Of a DNA stretch of 64,000 bases, positions 42,270 to 51,276 are shown piece after piece; position 1 is the stretch's first letter; each line of letters opens with the position of its first letter. Where the stretch lies: positions 3,348,001-3,412,000 of the forward strand of contig CBDDGQ010000006.1 of the NCBI GenBank assembly GCA_965227945.1, read 5' to 3'. A program made the translations under genes and the position numbers. The stretch is from Azorhizobium sp965227945 (lineage in GTDB: Bacteria; Pseudomonadota; Alphaproteobacteria; Rhizobiales; Xanthobacteraceae). The notes under the pieces were generated by a model that was not told the origin of the DNA, did no database searches, and was given only the letters and a program-made list of their open reading frames with translations.

Positions 42270-43106
42270 ATGGCCGAGGGACACGCCAAGCACCACGACT
42301 ATCATATGGTCGACCCGAGCCCGTGGCCGATCATCGGCTCCATCGCGGCCTTCATCGCCGCGTCCGGAGCGGTGCTGTGGATGCATGGCGGCACCGCTCT
42401 GCCCATGGCCGCCGGCCTTCTGGGCATCCTCTACACCATGTTCGGCTGGTGGCGGGACATCGTGCGCGAGAGCCGCACCGGCTTCCACACCAAGGTGGTT
42501 CAGATCGCGTTCCGCTATGGGACGATCCTGTTCATCGCCTCGGAAGTGATGTTCTTCGTTGCGTGGTTCTGGGCCTTCTTCGATGCGGCCTTGTTCTCGA
42601 ACGAGGTGATCAATTACTCCCGCTTCGAATTCACCGGCGGCACCTGGCCGCCCCATGGCATCGAATCGCTGTCGCCGTGGCATTTGCCGCTGCTGAACAC
42701 GCTGATCCTGCTGACCTCGGCGACCACCATCACCTGGGCGCATCATGCGCTGCTGGAGGGGGATCGCCAGGGTCTGAAGTGGGGCCTGTGGTGCACCATC
42801 ATCCTGGGCGTGCTGTTCAGCTTCTGCCAGGCCTATGAGTACATGCACGTGCATTTTGCCTTCTCCGGCAACATCTACGGCGCCACCTTCTTCATGGCCA
42901 CCGGCTTCCATGGCTTCCACGTGATCGTGGGCACCATCTTCCTCGCCATCTGCCTGCTGCGGGCCTATCTGGGCGACTTCACGGTGGAGAAGCACTTCGG
43001 CTTCGAGGCGGCCGCCTGGTACTGGCACTTCGTGGACGTGGTGTGGCTGTTCCTGTTCTCGTTCATCTATGTCTGGGCCTCTGCCGGCGCGCCCGCGCCC
43101 CACTGA
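42270..43106 (+). CDS. coxC: Cytochrome c oxidase (aa3) subunit III
   Basis: A 278-residue inner-membrane protein with seven helices that stabilises the catalytic core. The opening HAKHHDYHMVDPSPWPIIGS, the conserved FIASEVMFFVAWFWAFFDAALF with its Glu, GIESLSPWHLPLLNTLILLTS, and the ending WYWHFVDVVWLFLFSFIYVW are classic. ATG 42270 follows GGGAGG at nine bases. A strong terminator 18 bases after the stop closes this block. Confidence 0.97.
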   Translation: MAEGHAKHHDYHMVDPSPWPIIGSIAAFIAASGAVLWMHGGTALPMAAGLLGILYTMFGWWRDIVRESRTGFHTKVVQIAFRYGTILFIASEVMFFVAWFWAFFDAALFSNEVINYSRFEFTGGTWPPHGIESLSPWHLPLLNTLILLTSATTITWAHHALLEGDRQGLKWGLWCTIILGVLFSFCQAYEYMHVHFAFSGNIYGATFFMATGFHGFHVIVGTIFLAICLLRAYLGDFTVEKHFGFEAAAWYWHFVDVVWLFLFSFIYVWASAGAPAPH

Positions 43107-43124
43107 CACGGCCCAACTCAGGCC

Positions 43125-43151
43125 AGGGGCGGCGCGAGCCGCCCCTTTTTC
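43125..43151 (+). terminator. Rho-independent terminator after coxC
   Basis: AGGGGCGGC (43125-43133) pairs perfectly with GCCGCCCCT (43138-43146) around GCGA and runs into TTTTT. It separates coxC from the DUF983 and SURF1 genes, which may need readthrough or their own promoter. Confidence 0.93.
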
Positions 43152-43194
43152 GTTCCGGGCCGCGCACGCCGGCCCCTTGCCCCGGAGGGCGCCC

Positions 43195-43584
43195 ATGAGC
43201 CTTGATCCCTATCTGGCACCGGTCTCGCCGTTCGCGGCAGGTCTGGCCTGCCGCTGCCCCCGTTGTGGCAAGGGCAAGCTGTTCAAGGGTTTCCTGTCCA
43301 TGCCGCCGCGCTGCGAAGTGTGCGGCCTGGACTATGCCTTCATCGACGCCGGCGACGGACCGGCGGTGTTCGTCATCCTCATCGGTGGCGCGCTGGTGGT
43401 GGGCCTCGCCTTGTGGGTGGAGGTGAAGTTCGAGCCGCCGCTCTGGCTGCATGCTCTGCTGTGGATCCCCGGCATCCTGATCGTGACGCTCGGCCTGCTC
43501 CGCCCCTTCAAGGGGGTGCTGGTGGCCCTCCAATATCGCAACAAGGCCTCAGAGGGCCGCCTGGAACATCCGGACGGACCATGA
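43195..43584 (+). CDS. DUF983 zinc-ribbon membrane protein
   Basis: A 129-residue protein. A Cys-rich ribbon (ACRCPRCGKGKLFKGFLSMPPRCEVCGLDY) precedes two membrane helices (AVFVILIGGALVVGLALWV and LWIPGILIVTLGLL). DUF983 genes commonly sit between coxC and surf1 in alphaproteobacterial oxidase operons, so a role in oxidase biogenesis is likely but unproved. ATG 43195 has GGAGG upstream. Its stop is 16 bases before the SURF1 start. Confidence 0.9.
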   Translation: MSLDPYLAPVSPFAAGLACRCPRCGKGKLFKGFLSMPPRCEVCGLDYAFIDAGDGPAVFVILIGGALVVGLALWVEVKFEPPLWLHALLWIPGILIVTLGLLRPFKGVLVALQYRNKASEGRLEHPDGP

Positions 43585-43600
43585 TGGCAGGGAGCGGGTC

Positions 43601-44434
43601 ATGAGCGATCGGGCCCCGGATCGGGGCACCGGCAGCGGCTCCGGCGGCGGCGCGCGCCCGACCTCTGTCCCCCCGCGCACGCCCGCGGGCGGCGCGGCTG
43701 GCCGGTGGCTGTCGCTGGTGGTGCTGGCGGTGGCGTTTGCCGCCCTGGTGGGTCTTGGCTCCTGGCAGTTGGAACGGCGCGCCTGGAAGCTGGACCTGAT
43801 CCAGCAGGTGGAGGCCCGCGCCGATGCGCCTCCGCGGCCCCTGCCGCCGGCCCGGCAGTGGGACACGCTCAGCCGCGCCGGCGATGAATATGCCCATGTG
43901 CGGGTGACCGGCACCTACGACCATGCCAAGGAGGCCTTGGTCTACACCGTGCTGTCCGAGCCGAACGGGCCGCTGCGCGGGCCGGGCTTCACTGTGATCA
44001 CGCCGCTGATGCTGCCGGACGGCTCGGCCGTGCTGATCAATCGCGGCTTCGTGCCCACCGACCGCCGCGACCCGGCCAGCCGGGCCGCCGGCCAGGTGGC
44101 GGGGCCGGTGACCGTCACCGGCCTGCTGCGCTTTGCGGAAGAAGCGAGTAGCTTCGTGCCGGCCAATGATCCGGCCCGCAATGCCTGGTATCGCCGCGAT
44201 CCGTCAGAGATCGCCGCCGCCCGCGGCCTGCCCAAAGCGGCGCCCTTCCTGATCGACGCCGATGCGAGCCCCAATCCCGGCGGGCTGCCCCAGGGGGGCG
44301 AGACTCGGCTCGTGTTTCCCAATCGCCACCTGGAGTACGCGCTGACCTGGTATGGGCTGGCGGCCACCATGCTGGCGGTGATCGCGGCGGTGGTCATTAG
44401 CCGTCGCCGCCAGGGCCGCCGCACCGGGGCTTGA
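43601..44434 (+). CDS. SURF1-family oxidase assembly protein
   Basis: A 277-residue inner-membrane protein. A Gly/Pro-rich cytoplasmic tail precedes the first helix (SLVVLAVAFAALVGLGSWQLERRAWKLDLI with the SURF1 WQLxRxxWK motif); the periplasmic domain contains VRVTGTYDHAKEALVYT, NRGFVPTD and NAWYRRD, and a second helix (YALTWYGLAATMLAVIAAVVI) ends it. SURF1 supports heme a insertion into subunit I. It closes the oxidase cluster. Confidence 0.94.
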   Translation: MSDRAPDRGTGSGSGGGARPTSVPPRTPAGGAAGRWLSLVVLAVAFAALVGLGSWQLERRAWKLDLIQQVEARADAPPRPLPPARQWDTLSRAGDEYAHVRVTGTYDHAKEALVYTVLSEPNGPLRGPGFTVITPLMLPDGSAVLINRGFVPTDRRDPASRAAGQVAGPVTVTGLLRFAEEASSFVPANDPARNAWYRRDPSEIAAARGLPKAAPFLIDADASPNPGGLPQGGETRLVFPNRHLEYALTWYGLAATMLAVIAAVVISRRRQGRRTGA

Positions 44435-44552
44435 TCCCGCTGGGGCTGCGCCGCGGTCGCCCTCGGCGGCATTGATTTTGCCTGCAAAGCTTGAGGCAGC
44501 CGCCGCTGTCCCGGGCCCATGAGGGCTGCAAAGACCTTTGCCGGAGGGGACC

Positions 44553-45809
44553 ATGGCGCGGACCGAAGCGATCGTGCTAGGAGCGGGGATCGTCGGGGTC
44601 TGCGCGGCGCTGCATCTCCAGGCGCGCGGCCTCGCCGTCGCGCTCATCGACCGTCAGGCGGCTGGGGAGGGCACCTCGTTCGGCAATGCGGGGGTGATCG
44701 AGGGCAGTGCCTTGCTGCCCGTGTCCTTCCCCCACGATCCGGGCACCTTGATCCGGCATGCCCTAAAGCTGTCCGCCCAAAGCAATTATCGGCTCGCGGC
44801 CCTGCCGGCGCTGGCGCCGTGGCTTCTGGCCTATTACCGCGCCTCGGCGCCGCTGATGCAGGCAGCCATCGCCCGTGATCTGCGCCCGCTCATGGCGATC
44901 GCTCGCGCCGAGCACCATGCGCTGGCGGAGCCTGCTGGCGCGATGGATCTGCTCACCCCCACCGGTTGGGTGAAGGTCTATCATGCGCAGGCGGATCTGG
45001 ACGCGACTGCTCTCGAGCGCGCCTTAGCGGACGAACTGGGGGTGGCCTACACGGTCCTCGATCCCGCCGGGCTGCGCGGCCTGGAGCCGGCGCTGCACCC
45101 CGGGCTGGTGGGGGCTGTGCATTGGCACGATTGCGATAATGTCAGCGATCCCGCCGGTCTGGTGAAGGCCTATGCACGTCTGTTCACCCGCCGGGGCGGC
45201 CTGATGCTGACCGGGGACGCCCGCAGCCTGCGGCGCTCCGGGGAGGCGTGGCGGGTGGAAACCGCCGAGGGGCCGGTGGACGCGAAAATTGCCGTGGTGG
45301 CCCTCGGCCCCTGGAGCCTGGACGTGCTGGCGCCGCTGCGGCTGCCCACGCCGGTGCCGTTCGCGGTGAAGCGGGGCTATCACGTCCATTTCGCGCCGCA
45401 GCCGGGCCAGGAGATTTCCCGGGCCATCGTGGATCGGGCCGGCGGTTTCTCATTGCAATGGACCAAGGCCGGCATTCGCGCCACCACGGGAATCGAGTTC
45501 GCCCGCCGGGAGGATCCCGCCACCGACCTTCAGGTCCGCCGGGTGATCGCCAATGTGCGCAAGCTGTTGCCGGTGGGACCGGTGGCCGCCACCCATCCCT
45601 GGATGGGGTTCCGCCCGGCCTTTCCCGATTCCAAGCCCATGGTCGGGCCGGCGCCGGGCTTTCCCGGCCTGTTCCTCGATTTCGGCCACAGCCATTGGGG
45701 CCTCACCCTGGGCCCGGTGACCGGCCGATTGCTGGCGGACCTGGTGACCGGCACCGCGCCGGTCACGGATCCGGCGCCGTTCGCCCCGACCCGGTTCGGT
45801 CGGGGCTGA
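44553..45809 (+). CDS. FAD-dependent D-amino acid dehydrogenase-like oxidoreductase (DadA/DAO family)
   Basis: A 418-residue flavoprotein. The N-terminal dinucleotide fold is EAIVLGAGIVGVCAALHLQARGLAVALIDRQAAGEGTSFGNAG, matching the DadA pattern GxGxxGxxxA and the SFGNAG loop. The end FPDSKPMVGPAPGFPGLFLDFGHSHWGLTLGPVTGRLLADLV is the usual DAO C-terminal FAD contact. It oxidises D-amino acids or N-methylated amines, feeding electrons to the respiratory chain; substrate not predicted. ATG 44553 follows CGGAGGGG. It lies beyond SURF1 and is probably a separate unit. Confidence 0.88.
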   Translation: MARTEAIVLGAGIVGVCAALHLQARGLAVALIDRQAAGEGTSFGNAGVIEGSALLPVSFPHDPGTLIRHALKLSAQSNYRLAALPALAPWLLAYYRASAPLMQAAIARDLRPLMAIARAEHHALAEPAGAMDLLTPTGWVKVYHAQADLDATALERALADELGVAYTVLDPAGLRGLEPALHPGLVGAVHWHDCDNVSDPAGLVKAYARLFTRRGGLMLTGDARSLRRSGEAWRVETAEGPVDAKIAVVALGPWSLDVLAPLRLPTPVPFAVKRGYHVHFAPQPGQEISRAIVDRAGGFSLQWTKAGIRATTGIEFARREDPATDLQVRRVIANVRKLLPVGPVAATHPWMGFRPAFPDSKPMVGPAPGFPGLFLDFGHSHWGLTLGPVTGRLLADLVTGTAPVTDPAPFAPTRFGRG

Positions 45810-45818
45810 GGGGCGGCC

Positions 45819-46328
45819 TCACCGAACGTAATAAAGCCGGGGCCGGGCACCCTCGCGGAAATAGGCCATCATGGCCGCGGCTCCGGCCGCCTGCGCCAGG
45901 ATGCCCGGCAGCAGGGTGGCAAAATCCATCAGCGAGGCGCCATCGGGGGTGATCAGGCCGCGAATGGCGAATTGGCAGAAGGCGGTCACCGCCACCCAGG
46001 CGATGAACAGCACCGGCACCGCCGTCAGCGCGCGGCGCGACTTCATGATGGTCAGCACGACGCAACTCACCGCCCATAGCACCAGCATGCCCTGCGGCAT
46101 CAGGCCGAGGCGGAGCACCTGGGTGGAGAGGGAGGAGCCGGACACGGAATCGGCGATGGCGGAGAACGCCCCCTGCGTGCCCAGCGCCGAGATCAAGGTG
46201 AACAGCCCGGCCAGCGGCACGGCGGTGATGCCGCACGCGGCCCAGAAGATCACCGCCAGCAGGCCGCCGAGGGCCCCGTCTTCGGCGGTGCGGCGGCGCG
46301 GGCGGCGAACGGGCGGCAGGGCGGTCAT
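45819..46328 (-). CDS. Small inner-membrane protein of unknown function
   Basis: A 169-residue protein with four predicted membrane helices (GGLLAVIFWAACGITAVPLAGLFTLI; LRLGLMPQGMLVLWAVSCVVLTIM; ALTAVPVLFIAWVAVTAFCQF; DFATLLPGILAQAAGAAAMMAYF) and a basic N-terminus. The ending AYFREGARPRLYYVR is loosely like the end of DUF2569 proteins, but I would not assign it. It is on the minus strand just before the P1-peptidase gene's end, sharing that direction with a 76-base gap, so cotranscription is possible. Confidence 0.7.
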   Translation of the reverse strand: MTALPPVRRPRRRTAEDGALGGLLAVIFWAACGITAVPLAGLFTLISALGTQGAFSAIADSVSGSSLSTQVLRLGLMPQGMLVLWAVSCVVLTIMKSRRALTAVPVLFIAWVAVTAFCQFAIRGLITPDGASLMDFATLLPGILAQAAGAAAMMAYFREGARPRLYYVR

Positions 46329-46404
46329 CGGGTCACTCCATCAATCAGGCAGCGGGCGCGGGCATCGAGGGGATGTGCCCAAGAGGGGGCGTCGAACGGG
46401 CGGG

Positions 46405-47412
46405 TCATCGGTGGGGGAACTGGTCGCGCCAGGCCCGCTGCGCGCCGACAAAGGGCAAGGTGGTGGCTTCATACACCGCCCGGGCGACGGCGCGCGCCAA
46501 AACCGCAGCGGCGGTGGCGCCCAAGCGCACCAGATCGGCTCTCGGGTCGCCCAAGGGCGCGTGCCCGGTGGCCAGAGCGAAAACGCAATCGCCATCCATC
46601 GGGGTGTGGACGGGAAACAGTGAGAGGGCGAGGCCATCCTGCGCCATCACCGCGAAGTTCCGCGCCTGGGTGTTGGTGAGCACCGCATCGGTGGCCACCA
46701 CCGCGATGGTCGTGGCGATGCGCGGCTCGCTGCCCTTGAAGTGGATGGCGCCGGTGTCCAGCGGCAGCGGCGATGGCAGTCCAAGGCCACCGAATTCGCC
46801 GCCGGTCGGCCCCATGCGCTCGAACGGCGCGGCGCGAAAATGCGGTCCAGTCCCCAGCAGCGGGCAGCCCACCGCATTGACCGCCACCAGCGCGCCCACA
46901 CGGTGCCCGGACGGGGAGAGCGCCGAGGCGGAGCCGAGCCCGCCCTTGACCCGGGCCGTGGTCGCGCCGGTGCCCGCCCCGACGCTGCCCAAGGCGAAAT
47001 CCAGGCCGGCTGCCTCCGCCGCCTGGTGCCCCATGGCGCGATAGGGCGGCTCAGGCCCCCACTCCTTGTCGCCGCCGTTCAGCAAGTCGAACAGGATGGC
47101 CCCGGGAACGATGGGCACGCGCACGGAGCGGACCAGATGCCCGCGCCCGTGGCTGGCGAGCCAGCTCATCACACCCGAGGCCGCATCCAGCCCGAACGCC
47201 GACCCTCCGGAGAGCACCACCGCATCCACGCGGGAGACGGCGGTGGTGGGGTCCAGCAGGTCGGTTTCCCGCGTGCCGGGACTGCCGCCGCGCACGTCCA
47301 CTGCGGCGATGGCGGGCGGATCGCAGAGCACCACAGTGGCGCCGGATCCCAGCACCGGATCGGTGGCGTGCCCCACGGTCAGGCCGGGAACATCAGTGAG
47401 GAGGTTGCGCAT
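46405..47412 (-). CDS. P1-family peptidase (DmpA/NylC-like, self-cleaving amidase)
   Basis: A 335-residue enzyme of the DmpA/aminopeptidase-like Ntn family. Its opening NLLTDVPGLTVGHATDPVLGSGATVVLCDPPAIAAVDVRGGSPGTRETDLLDPT is diagnostic, as are VLSGGSAFGLDAASGVMSWL, VGAGTGATTARVKGGLGSAS and the late TIAVVATDAVLTNTQARNFAVMAQDGLALSLFPVHTPMDGDCVFALATG. Members are made as a single chain that cleaves itself and releases N-terminal amino acids or cleaves amide oligomers. The start at ATG 47412 was chosen; the ORF extends much further upstream but across the divergent ccdA-like promoter region. It is cytoplasmic with no signal. Confidence 0.88.
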   Translation of the reverse strand: MRNLLTDVPGLTVGHATDPVLGSGATVVLCDPPAIAAVDVRGGSPGTRETDLLDPTTAVSRVDAVVLSGGSAFGLDAASGVMSWLASHGRGHLVRSVRVPIVPGAILFDLLNGGDKEWGPEPPYRAMGHQAAEAAGLDFALGSVGAGTGATTARVKGGLGSASALSPSGHRVGALVAVNAVGCPLLGTGPHFRAAPFERMGPTGGEFGGLGLPSPLPLDTGAIHFKGSEPRIATTIAVVATDAVLTNTQARNFAVMAQDGLALSLFPVHTPMDGDCVFALATGHAPLGDPRADLVRLGATAAAVLARAVARAVYEATTLPFVGAQRAWRDQFPHR

Positions 47413-47625
47413 GTGGGGGTCCCGGCGGCTGTGCCCATCTTCCTGTAGAGCGCCGTGGCGTTTGAGGAAAGCCGGCTGAGCCTTGAGGGCGGGGCCGGCA
47501 GATGGACGCGGCTTCACAACGCGGGGAGGCCGGGTCGGCAGGGCTTGCCGGCTTGGCTGTGAGGGGCCATGACACCCCCATCCCTTTGCCGGTTCCCCCT
47601 CCGGCCTGCCGCCAGCAAGGATCCG

Positions 47626-48357
47626 ATGGCCGACGTTTCCCTTCCTGCCGCCTTCCTCGCCGGCCTTGCCAGTTTCCTGTCGCCCTGTGTGCTGCCGCTG
47701 GTGCCGCCCTATCTGTGCTTCATCGGCGGCACCACGCTGGAGGACCTGGCCAATGCGGAGCCGCTGAAGAAAGTGGCGCGCCGCGCCTTCGCCGGTGCGT
47801 TGCTGTTCGTGGCGGGCTTTACCGTGGTGTTCGTCGCCCTTGGGGCCGGTGCCTCGGCCATCGGCAATGTGCTGCGCGCCCATCTGGACACCCTGTCGGT
47901 CATCGCCGGTATCGGCATCATTCTGATGGGATTGAATTTTCTGGGCGTGTTCAAGATTGCGCTGCTGTCGCGCACCGCGCGCCCGCATGTCTCAGCGCCC
48001 ACGGGCCTGTGGGGCGCCTTCCTTATGGGGCTGGCGTTCGCCTTCGGCTGGACGCCCTGCCTCGGGCCGGTCCTGGGGGCAATCCTGGCGGTGGCGGGCT
48101 CGGAAGCCACCGTGGCGCATGGCGCCGGCCTGCTGGCGGTCTATTCCGCCGGACTGGGCGTGCCCTTCCTGTTGGCGGCGCTGGCGGTGCGGCCGTTCCT
48201 GAACAGTCTGGCGCACATGCGCCGCCTGCTGCCGTTGATGGAGAAAATCCTCGGGGCCCTGCTGGTGGCGACCGGCATCGCTTTCCTGTCAGGCGGCATC
48301 GCCACCGTGAGCTATTGGCTGCTGGAAACCTTCCCCGCCCTCAGCAGCCTCGGCTGA
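47626..48357 (+). CDS. Cytochrome c biogenesis protein, CcdA family
   Basis: A 243-residue, six-helix inner-membrane protein that passes reducing power from thioredoxin to periplasmic thiols for cytochrome c or disulfide reduction. Both redox Cys are in the usual helices: LASFLSPCVLPLVPPYLCFIGG and AFGWTPCLGPVLGAIL. The last helices (LLPLMEKILGALLVATGIAFLSGG) are also typical. ATG 47626 follows AAGGA. No thioredoxin-like partner gene is next to it. Confidence 0.92.
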   Translation: MADVSLPAAFLAGLASFLSPCVLPLVPPYLCFIGGTTLEDLANAEPLKKVARRAFAGALLFVAGFTVVFVALGAGASAIGNVLRAHLDTLSVIAGIGIILMGLNFLGVFKIALLSRTARPHVSAPTGLWGAFLMGLAFAFGWTPCLGPVLGAILAVAGSEATVAHGAGLLAVYSAGLGVPFLLAALAVRPFLNSLAHMRRLLPLMEKILGALLVATGIAFLSGGIATVSYWLLETFPALSSLG

Positions 48358-48363
48358 GGGCGT

Positions 48364-49374
48364 TCAGGAGGTCTTTTCGCGCCGGTTCGGCTCCGGCGCG
48401 GAGGCCGGGCGGGCGCCCAAAGCGGCGTCGATGCGGGCCAGCGTCAGCGGGGTCTCGCTCTCCGGCGTGCGGGCCAGGGCAAAGCGCTGCCCCTCTTCGG
48501 CGATCTGCCGGCAGGCGTCATCATTGGCCCGGCACCAGGCGATCTTTTCCGCGAGATCCGAGAGATCGGCCTTCACCGGCACATAGTGAATCCACGGCAC
48601 CAGCGAGTCATAGAACCATTGGCGGAAGCCATAAGGCGAGGCGATCTTGATGACGCAGCAGCCCAGCAGCAGGCGCGAGAAGAAATTCATCCAGGCGGCG
48701 GAGAAGCCGTCCACATCGATGGCATAGCGCACCTTGGCCCAATCCAGCGGCGGTAGGCGCGCGCCGGAAATGCCATAGGGCGCCAGTTCCGCTCGTTCGG
48801 CAAAGGCTACGTCGACGCCGGGCATGTTGCGGACCGCCAGGCACATGCGCACCCGCTGGCGCAGCATGGGGTTGCTCGCATCCATCCAGGGCTGGACCAT
48901 CTCGCCCTGGCCGGAGGGGGAACCGCGCCAGCGCACCACATCCTCCCGCGCGCTCCACGGCACCTGCACGCCGGCTGCGCGATAGGGGGCATAGACCCGC
49001 GGGGTCATGAACGCCCGGTCAGGCACCAGCACCGCATCGGGATGATTGGAACAGAAGGTGAGTACGCCGGGCTGCGAGGAATAATCCGCAATGCTCGCCT
49101 CCACCGCGTCGGCGGCGGAGCGTGCGGCGAAATAGGCCATCACCGGCGCGCGCTTCCACAGGCTGTTGATGCCCGCGCGGGTCAGCAACTCGCGCCCCAC
49201 CGTGGCGGTGAACCAGCGGCCATCGTTTTCGAAGGTGAGGCGCGCATCCGCATCCCCGGCCAGCACGCGCACCCGGCGCCCGGCCGGCATGGCGACGCTG
49301 AAGCGACCGGCGACCGCAAAGCGGATCGCCGGTGGGGGGACGGCACGGAAGAGAAGAGCGGACAGGGAGGACAT
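48364..49374 (-). CDS. Glycosyltransferase family 90 (CAP10-like) protein
   Basis: A 336-residue protein matching the CAP10/GT90 pattern: VVRWRGSPSG (the W-R-G acceptor region), WAKVRYAIDVDGFSAAWMNFFSRLLLGCCVIKIASPYGFRQWFYDSLVPWIHYVPVKADLSDLAEKIAWCRAND, and a terminal AxxIAEEGQRFA segment. These enzymes transfer glycosyl groups to surface polysaccharides or proteins. The first 60 residues are less typical. It is convergent with the CcdA gene (6 bases apart) and no other sugar-transfer genes are nearby. Confidence 0.85.
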   Translation of the reverse strand: MSSLSALLFRAVPPPAIRFAVAGRFSVAMPAGRRVRVLAGDADARLTFENDGRWFTATVGRELLTRAGINSLWKRAPVMAYFAARSAADAVEASIADYSSQPGVLTFCSNHPDAVLVPDRAFMTPRVYAPYRAAGVQVPWSAREDVVRWRGSPSGQGEMVQPWMDASNPMLRQRVRMCLAVRNMPGVDVAFAERAELAPYGISGARLPPLDWAKVRYAIDVDGFSAAWMNFFSRLLLGCCVIKIASPYGFRQWFYDSLVPWIHYVPVKADLSDLAEKIAWCRANDDACRQIAEEGQRFALARTPESETPLTLARIDAALGARPASAPEPNRREKTS

Positions 49375-49479
49375 GGGCAGCGGCTTATCGGGCGATCATG
49401 GCTGTTTTCGGTAGGCCGTGGCGCGGATGCTGTCCAGTGCTCTCACGGGAGCACAGACGGGATGCGGCCCGCAAATGGC

Positions 49480-49505
49480 AACGCCCGCACCGAGGCGCGG
49501 GCGTT
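49480..49505 (-). terminator. Hairpin after the liv binding-protein gene
   Basis: AACGCCCGC (49480-49488) pairs perfectly with GCGGGCGTT (49497-49505) about 48 bases beyond the binding-protein stop. No long T-tract follows on the minus strand, so termination is probable rather than certain. Confidence 0.55.
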
Positions 49506-49552
49506 CTCAAGGTCAGCGACCGGGGGCGCGCCGCGCCCCGGCGCAGGCTGGC

Positions 49553-50653
49553 TTACAGCTCGGAATAGCCGCCGTCCTTCCAGACGTAGACCACATAATC
49601 GAGCTTCGTCAGGTCGCCCTTCTTGTCGAAGGAGAGCGGGCCCAGAACGGTCTGGAAGGTGGCGCCGGAGTGCATGTATTCCGCCACCTTCTTCGGATCC
49701 AAGGACTTTGCCGCTTCCGCCGCCTGCTTGATGATCTGCACCGCGGCGTAGGAATAGAGCACGTAGCCTTCCGGATCGATGCCCTTGGCCTTGAAGCGAT
49801 CCACCACTTCCTTGGCGGCCGGGCTCTTGCGCGGATCCGGGCCGAAGGTCATCAGCGTGCCGGCAGCGCCGGGACCGGCGATGGTCCAGAACTCCTTGTC
49901 GGTGATGCCGTCGCCGGAGAACAGCACGGTCTTCAGGCCTTGGTCGCGCATCTGGCGCACCAGCAGGCCGGCTTCCGGATGCAGGCCGCCGTAATAGAGA
50001 ATGTCGACGCCGGCCGCCTTCAGCTTGGAGACGAGCGCGGAATAATCCTTCTCGCCCACCGTGATGCCTTCATAGACGACTTCCTTCATGCCGCCCTTGT
50101 TGATGGCCTTCTGGGTTTCGTCCGCCAGGCCCTTTCCGTAGGGGGTCTTGTCGTGGACGATGGCGACCTTCTTGTCCTTGAAGTTCTTCAGGATGTATTC
50201 GCCGGCCACCGCGCCTTGCTGGTCATCGCGGCCGCAGGTGCGGAACACGTTCCACAGCTTGCGCTCGGTGAAGGTGGGGTTGGTGGAGGAGGGCGTGATC
50301 TGCAGGATGCCGCCTTCCTCATAATTGATGGAGGTCGGGATTGAGACGCCGGAGTTGAAGTGGCCGACCACGTATTTCACGCCGTCGGACAAGAACTTGT
50401 TGGCCACCGACGTGCCCTGGGCGGGGGTCGAGGCATCGTCACCCTGGAACAGCACGATCTTCTGGCCGAGAATGCCGCCGGCGGCATTGACGTCGGCCAC
50501 GCCCTGCTCGACGCCATTCTTGAGCTGCGCCCCGAAGGCCGCGTTCGGGCCGGTCATGGGGCCCGCCACGCCCATCTTCACCTGAGCCTGGGCCTGCGCC
50601 GCAAAGGCCAAGCCGGCGCCGAGCGCGAGCCCAGCGAGTAGAAGCTTCCTCAT
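49553..50653 (-). CDS. Branched-chain amino acid-type ABC transporter substrate-binding protein
   Basis: A 366-residue periplasmic binding protein with a clear signal peptide (RKLLLAGLALGAGLAFAAQAQAQ). The mature sequence opens VKMGVAGPMTGPNAAFGAQLKNGVEQGVADVNAAGGILGQKI, the LivJ/LivK fold, with ligand-loop patterns NKFLSDGVKYVVGHFNSGVSIPTS and FRTCGRDDQQG. ATG 50653 follows AGGAG. It belongs to the liv operon but is its last gene, after the small membrane protein. The ligand may be an amino acid, urea or an aromatic acid; the family is broad. Confidence 0.92.
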   Translation of the reverse strand: MRKLLLAGLALGAGLAFAAQAQAQVKMGVAGPMTGPNAAFGAQLKNGVEQGVADVNAAGGILGQKIVLFQGDDASTPAQGTSVANKFLSDGVKYVVGHFNSGVSIPTSINYEEGGILQITPSSTNPTFTERKLWNVFRTCGRDDQQGAVAGEYILKNFKDKKVAIVHDKTPYGKGLADETQKAINKGGMKEVVYEGITVGEKDYSALVSKLKAAGVDILYYGGLHPEAGLLVRQMRDQGLKTVLFSGDGITDKEFWTIAGPGAAGTLMTFGPDPRKSPAAKEVVDRFKAKGIDPEGYVLYSYAAVQIIKQAAEAAKSLDPKKVAEYMHSGATFQTVLGPLSFDKKGDLTKLDYVVYVWKDGGYSEL

Positions 50654-50822
50654 CCGTATCTCCTCTGGTTTTCCGGACCCATGGTTGACCATGCGGTTCC
50701 GCTGGAATGGGCAGATGGTGTGACTGGAGGCCTGAGAACCCTGACAGGTGTCGCGGACGGCATTGTGCCGCAAAACCGCCGCCTGTCGATGCCGCCGATG
50801 GTCGGGTGTGGATGGCTGATGC

Positions 50823-51275
50823 TCACCGGGCGCTGTCCCGGCGCATCCGCCACGCCAGCGGCCCGGCGCTTTCGTAGAGCCAGCCATAGCGCTGCGTCAT
50901 CTGCTGCTTGCGCACGGTGCGAAATCCCAGCGTCGCGATGGCAAACAGGATCACCAGTTCCAGCAGAAAATGGTCCAGCGCGAACAAGGTGCCGTTGAAC
51001 AGGGCGAAATGGCAGAACCGCACCGCGCAGGTGACCAGCACCGCATAAATGAACACCTGCACGAACAGATGCCAACCTTTGGCCACTGCCCGGCCGGACA
51101 TCCAGGCGGCGCCGCCGCCGAGGGCGACGGTCACCAGCAGAAAGTCGCCGAGGGAGACCTCCACGACGGAGCGCGGGCGAACGATATAGAGCACCAGCAC
51201 CGCGATCAGCGCCAGCAGGGGCAGAATGACCATGGGCGCGGTGGGGCGGCCGGGATCGGGCAGGGAAGCGGCCAT
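50823..51275 (-). CDS. Small inner-membrane protein within the liv operon (DUF6867-like)
   Basis: A 150-residue protein with four membrane helices (APMVILPLLALIAVLVLYIV; GDFLLVTVALGGGAAWM; HLFVQVFIYAVLVTCAVRF; FLLELVILFAIATLGFRTV) ending RYGWLYESAGPLAWRMRRDSAR. Its start is one base from the livF stop, so it is cotranscribed with the transporter. Comparable small proteins accompany liv operons in Rhizobiales; the DUF name is from memory. Its function is unknown, possibly an accessory or stabilising subunit. Confidence 0.7.
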   Translation of the reverse strand: MAASLPDPGRPTAPMVILPLLALIAVLVLYIVRPRSVVEVSLGDFLLVTVALGGGAAWMSGRAVAKGWHLFVQVFIYAVLVTCAVRFCHFALFNGTLFALDHFLLELVILFAIATLGFRTVRKQQMTQRYGWLYESAGPLAWRMRRDSAR

Positions 51276-51276
51276 G

